From Candidatus Methylomirabilota bacterium (GTDB lineage: Bacteria; Methylomirabilota; Methylomirabilia; Rokubacteriales; CSP1-6), in assembly GCA_035315345.1 (NCBI GenBank), contig DATFYA010000023.1, positions 1-46,375 of the forward strand: a DNA stretch of 46,375 nucleotides. The letters run 5' to 3'. The notes beneath the pieces were generated by a model, which saw nothing but the letters and a program-made list of their open reading frames with translations, was not told the origin of the DNA and ran no database searches. A program made the translations under genes and the position numbers. This document shows, piece by piece, positions 44,199-46,375 of the stretch. Position 1 is the stretch's first letter. Each line of letters starts with the position of its first letter.

Positions 44199-45272
44199 TT
44201 ACTGGCTCGTGCCCGTGAGTTCGATCACCTTGCCGGCGCGGAGCACGTTCATCTTGAACGGGGCGCCCGGCGTCACGGCGGCCAACGTGTTGCGGATCTT
44301 CTCGATGTTCTCCTCGGACACCACGGGGATGTCCTCCACCGAGAGGATGATATCGCCACCGACGGGGACCTCCTTCCCCCCGATGGTGACGATCCCGTCG
44401 CTCCCCTGCAGGCCCGTGTTCCACGCCACCGAGCCCTGGGCAACCGTCTTGACCAGGAACCCGGCGGGCGCCGGGACGTTGAAGACCGTCGCGAGGCGAC
44501 CCGTCAGGAGCACCCCTTGGAGGGCGCCCCAGAACACCTTCCGGGGGACCAAGAGGTTCTGCGCGCTCTTGATCGTCACGATGAAGCCCAGACCCTCGCT
44601 GCCGCCGGACTTTGAAATGTTCTGGCTGACGATGCCGATGACCTCGCCCGCCATGTTGAACACCGGGCCTCCGGAGTTCCCCGTGTTGATCGTGGCTGTG
44701 GTCTGAAGGAACTCCGCCAGGGGCATGTCCGGAAAGATGGTGTTGGGAGGCCAGCGGGCGCTGATCCAGCCCACGCTCATCGAATAGGCGAGCCCGTAGG
44801 GGGCGCCGACGATCATGACCTGCTGGCCGACCCGCATGGTGTCGGAGTCACCCGTCCGGGCCACCCGCATGGCCTTGGTCACGCGCTCGAGCTGCAGGAG
44901 CGAGACATCAGCAGCCGCATTGGCCGAGATGATGGTCGCCCCCACGACCTCGCCGCCGATGCCCTCGACGGTGATCTCGTCCATGCCGTTGACGACGTGG
45001 GCCGCCGTCATCACCCTGCCGTGTACACCGTCGTTGGAGATCAGGACACCGGAGCCTGTCTCGTTGAAGTGGGTGATCCCCTCAGCGCCAACGTCCCGCC
45101 CCTTGGCCCGCACCACGACGACGGTCGGGCTGACCCGGGTGAAGAGGTCGTCCAGGCTTTGGCTCTGGGATTGGCCTGGCACCTGGGTCCGGCCCGGGGC
45201 CTGAGCCTCGACCGCCTGGCCGACGGCCGGCAACATGGCGGCGGCGAGTATCACAGCGTGCACCTTCTTCAC
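44199..45272 (-). CDS. DegP/HtrA-like serine protease with PDZ domain
   Basis: A 357-residue exported protease. The signal peptide spans about residues 1-24 (VKKVHAVILAAAMLPAVGQA). The trypsin-like triad is H92 in TAAHVVNG, D122 in AAADVSLLQL and S200 in NTGNSGGPVFN. A single PDZ-like domain follows (GFLVKTVAQGSVAWNTGLQGSD with GDIILSVEDIPV). It would degrade or refold damaged envelope proteins. GTG 45272 is chosen because AGGGGG lies before it and it begins the signal peptide. A perfect 18-bp palindrome lies 125 bases upstream. Confidence 0.9.
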   Translation of the reverse strand: MKKVHAVILAAAMLPAVGQAVEAQAPGRTQVPGQSQSQSLDDLFTRVSPTVVVVRAKGRDVGAEGITHFNETGSGVLISNDGVHGRVMTAAHVVNGMDEITVEGIGGEVVGATIISANAAADVSLLQLERVTKAMRVARTGDSDTMRVGQQVMIVGAPYGLAYSMSVGWISARWPPNTIFPDMPLAEFLQTTATINTGNSGGPVFNMAGEVIGIVSQNISKSGGSEGLGFIVTIKSAQNLLVPRKVFWGALQGVLLTGRLATVFNVPAPAGFLVKTVAQGSVAWNTGLQGSDGIVTIGGKEVPVGGDIILSVEDIPVVSEENIEKIRNTLAAVTPGAPFKMNVLRAGKVIELTGTSQ

Positions 45273-45396
45273 GGCGCCCCCTGGGTGGACCCTTGGTTCG
45301 TGCACTGGAGTAGAGATGCCGAGGTTCCTGCCAGCCCGACGCCTAGCCTCCCGGTCGGACTTCGGCGAAGTGTGGCCCATGACCCGACGCCGTGCC

Positions 45397-45414
45397 ATTG
45401 GACCTTAGTCCAAT
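45397..45414. promoter_or_regulatory. 18-bp palindrome, copy 2
   Basis: ATTGGAC-CTTA-GTCCAAT, perfect 7-bp arms, 125 bases before the protease GTG. It matches the element at 42504-42521 at 15 of 18 positions. The gap 45273-45575 holds no gene; apart from this element it includes the left flank of the IS110 remnant. Confidence 0.55.
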
Positions 45415-45575
45415 TTGGACGATTCATCCTGTTCCGATCTGTTCAACTCAGCCTGCCTTCTCCTCCCGATTCGCTCGCTCCCGCTCGCTCACTGATGTCA
45501 TGAGAACGGCCTGGCGTTGCTGGTAGGGTCAACGGACCCGATGATGACAACGTCCGCCAAGAGGAGGCCACGCTC

Positions 45576-45940
45576 ATGACATCGGTGGGATGCGACCTGC
45601 ACACGCGGAAGCAACAAGTCGCGGTCCTCGACACGGCAACGGGAGAAATGCTCAAGGCAGAGCTCGCGCACGCCGGCGATGCTGTCGAGTGGTTCTACGT
45701 CGCGCTGCCCCGCCCCGTCACGGTGGGCATCGAAAGCACTGGCTACGCGCTCTGGTTCCACGCCTTTGACGGCCTCGCCCACGACCAGGGTGTGGCCCAG
45801 GCGCTGCATCAAGATCCGCGCCATGATCGTCCGCGGACGCTGCTCTCATCATGCTTCGCGATGAGATCGACTATGACAAGTTCTGCCGACGCGGTCGGGC
45901 CGTGCGTGTGACACAGGAGGGTGTCCGCAGCCCGGCGTAA
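45576..45940 (+). pseudogene. IS110-family transposase, frameshifted with internal deletion
   Basis: Frame 1 from ATG 45576 (good GAGGAGG site) gives GCDLHTRKQQVAVLD and VGIESTGYALWF, with the first Asp and the Glu of the DEDD RuvC-like site. Around 45,790 the sequence shifts to a frame reading KIRAMIVRGR, the next conserved segment. From 45851 a third frame reads MLRDEIDYDKFCRRG to a stop at 45940, which looks like the C-terminal end of the same family. The whole middle, with the second domain, is missing. So both ends of the gene remain but it cannot be active. Confidence 0.75.
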
Positions 45941-46214
45941 GACATCGGACGCCTCCTGTTCCGGGTCCCGTCCGGGGCCTACGTTCCAGTGCGGGCGTTC
46001 TCGGGGTGATTGATGGTCTACCATGACCGACTTACTGATTGGGGCGCCCACCCTCGGCGATCAAGACGACCGCCGACGTTCGAACACCACATCATGCACC
46101 GCTCCGGTGTACCCGAATGGATGGCTGATGGCCGTAGCCGCGACTGAACCCGACCACGTCTCGATCTGGGGACCGAGACCACGGCCGAAGACTGCGTTGA
46201 CTCACCGGCCGTTC
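45941..46214. other. Non-coding stretch right of the IS110 remnant
   Basis: About 275 bases without a supported gene on either strand. Short frames are present but have no ribosome sites and no family resemblance. No terminal repeats of the IS element are obvious. Confidence 0.4.
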
Positions 46215-46298
46215 TCATGGATCGATCACCTGATCCGCCCACTGCAGGAGCGACGGCGGGATAGTGAGGCCGAGGGCCTTGGAGATGGGGCGAATCGG
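46215..46298 (-). pseudogene. C-terminal remnant of an ABC-transporter substrate-binding protein
   Basis: Read on the minus strand, the last 27 codons before TGA 46215-46217 give SKALGLTIPPSLLQWADQVI. This is the very conserved end of the ABC_sub_bind (TrpX-like) family, usually TAKALGLTIPxSLLxRADxVI. Upstream of it the frame is lost. Only the tail survives. The last 77 bases of the window (46299-46375) show nothing I can name. Confidence 0.6.
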
Positions 46299-46375
46299 GA
46301 CTAAAGGTTAACAATCACGAAGCAGTGGCTTTGGGCGTCGCCCGTCTTTATGCGACCCAGAAACACCACGCGAAG

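Overview
This is a strongly GC-rich chromosomal window from a bacterium. Coding is dense and overlapping from position 1 to about 39,400, and then becomes sparse and decayed. The gene set is squalene-hopene cyclase, a complex I operon without an N-module, AhpC/AhpD, many hot-dog and SDR enzymes, and TPR lipoproteins. Together with the base composition it suggests an uncultivated soil or subsurface lineage such as Rokubacteria/Methylomirabilota. That placement is inference from gene style only; no 16S or universal ribosomal marker is present.

Layout. 1-5,350: end of a MoaD/ThiS-like gene, tRNA-Ala(GGC), thiol peroxidase, tRNA-Leu(CAA), a short-chain dehydrogenase, squalene-hopene cyclase, and an ahpC-ahpD pair behind a perfect palindrome. 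5,384-9,593: a MurC/Mpl-like ligase, two hot-dog proteins, thioredoxin and an MscS channel. 9,719-18,905: mreB, a TPR lipoprotein, a translationally coupled trio (TTC38-like TPR protein, DUF1285-like protein, beta-helix lipoprotein), a beta-hydroxyacid dehydrogenase, an internally deleted Bcp peroxiredoxin, a phosphoribosyltransferase and a dienelactone hydrolase. 18,952-22,417: a ParB-like protein with a zinc ribbon, a thioesterase and a membrane GGDEF-EAL protein.

22,746-33,471 is a complex I operon in the order nuoA-B-C-[NIPSNAP]-D-H-I-J-K-L-M-N. It has no nuoE, nuoF or nuoG. A NIPSNAP-family gene and a tandem hairpin repeat sit between nuoC and nuoD. 33,566-39,246 is a second tightly packed operon: a PurM/HypE-like ATP-binding protein, a cytoplasmic gamma-glutamyltransferase-type hydrolase, a small secreted protein, a D-glutamate cyclase-type protein, a class III aminotransferase and a small conserved protein. 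The content points to gamma-glutamyl, glutamate or 5-oxoproline metabolism (inference).

From tRNA-Phe(GAA) at 39,323 to the right end the window looks like a tRNA-anchored accessory region. It holds a secreted helical protein, a frameshifted OprB-type porin fragment butted against a lipoprotein N-terminus, a bestrophin-like membrane protein, an AurF-like diiron protein, a DegP-like protease, an internally deleted IS110 transposase and the last 27 codons of an ABC-transporter substrate-binding protein. Two nearly identical 18-bp palindromes, about 2.9 kb apart and each 100-125 bases upstream of a minus-strand start, suggest a shared regulator in this region.
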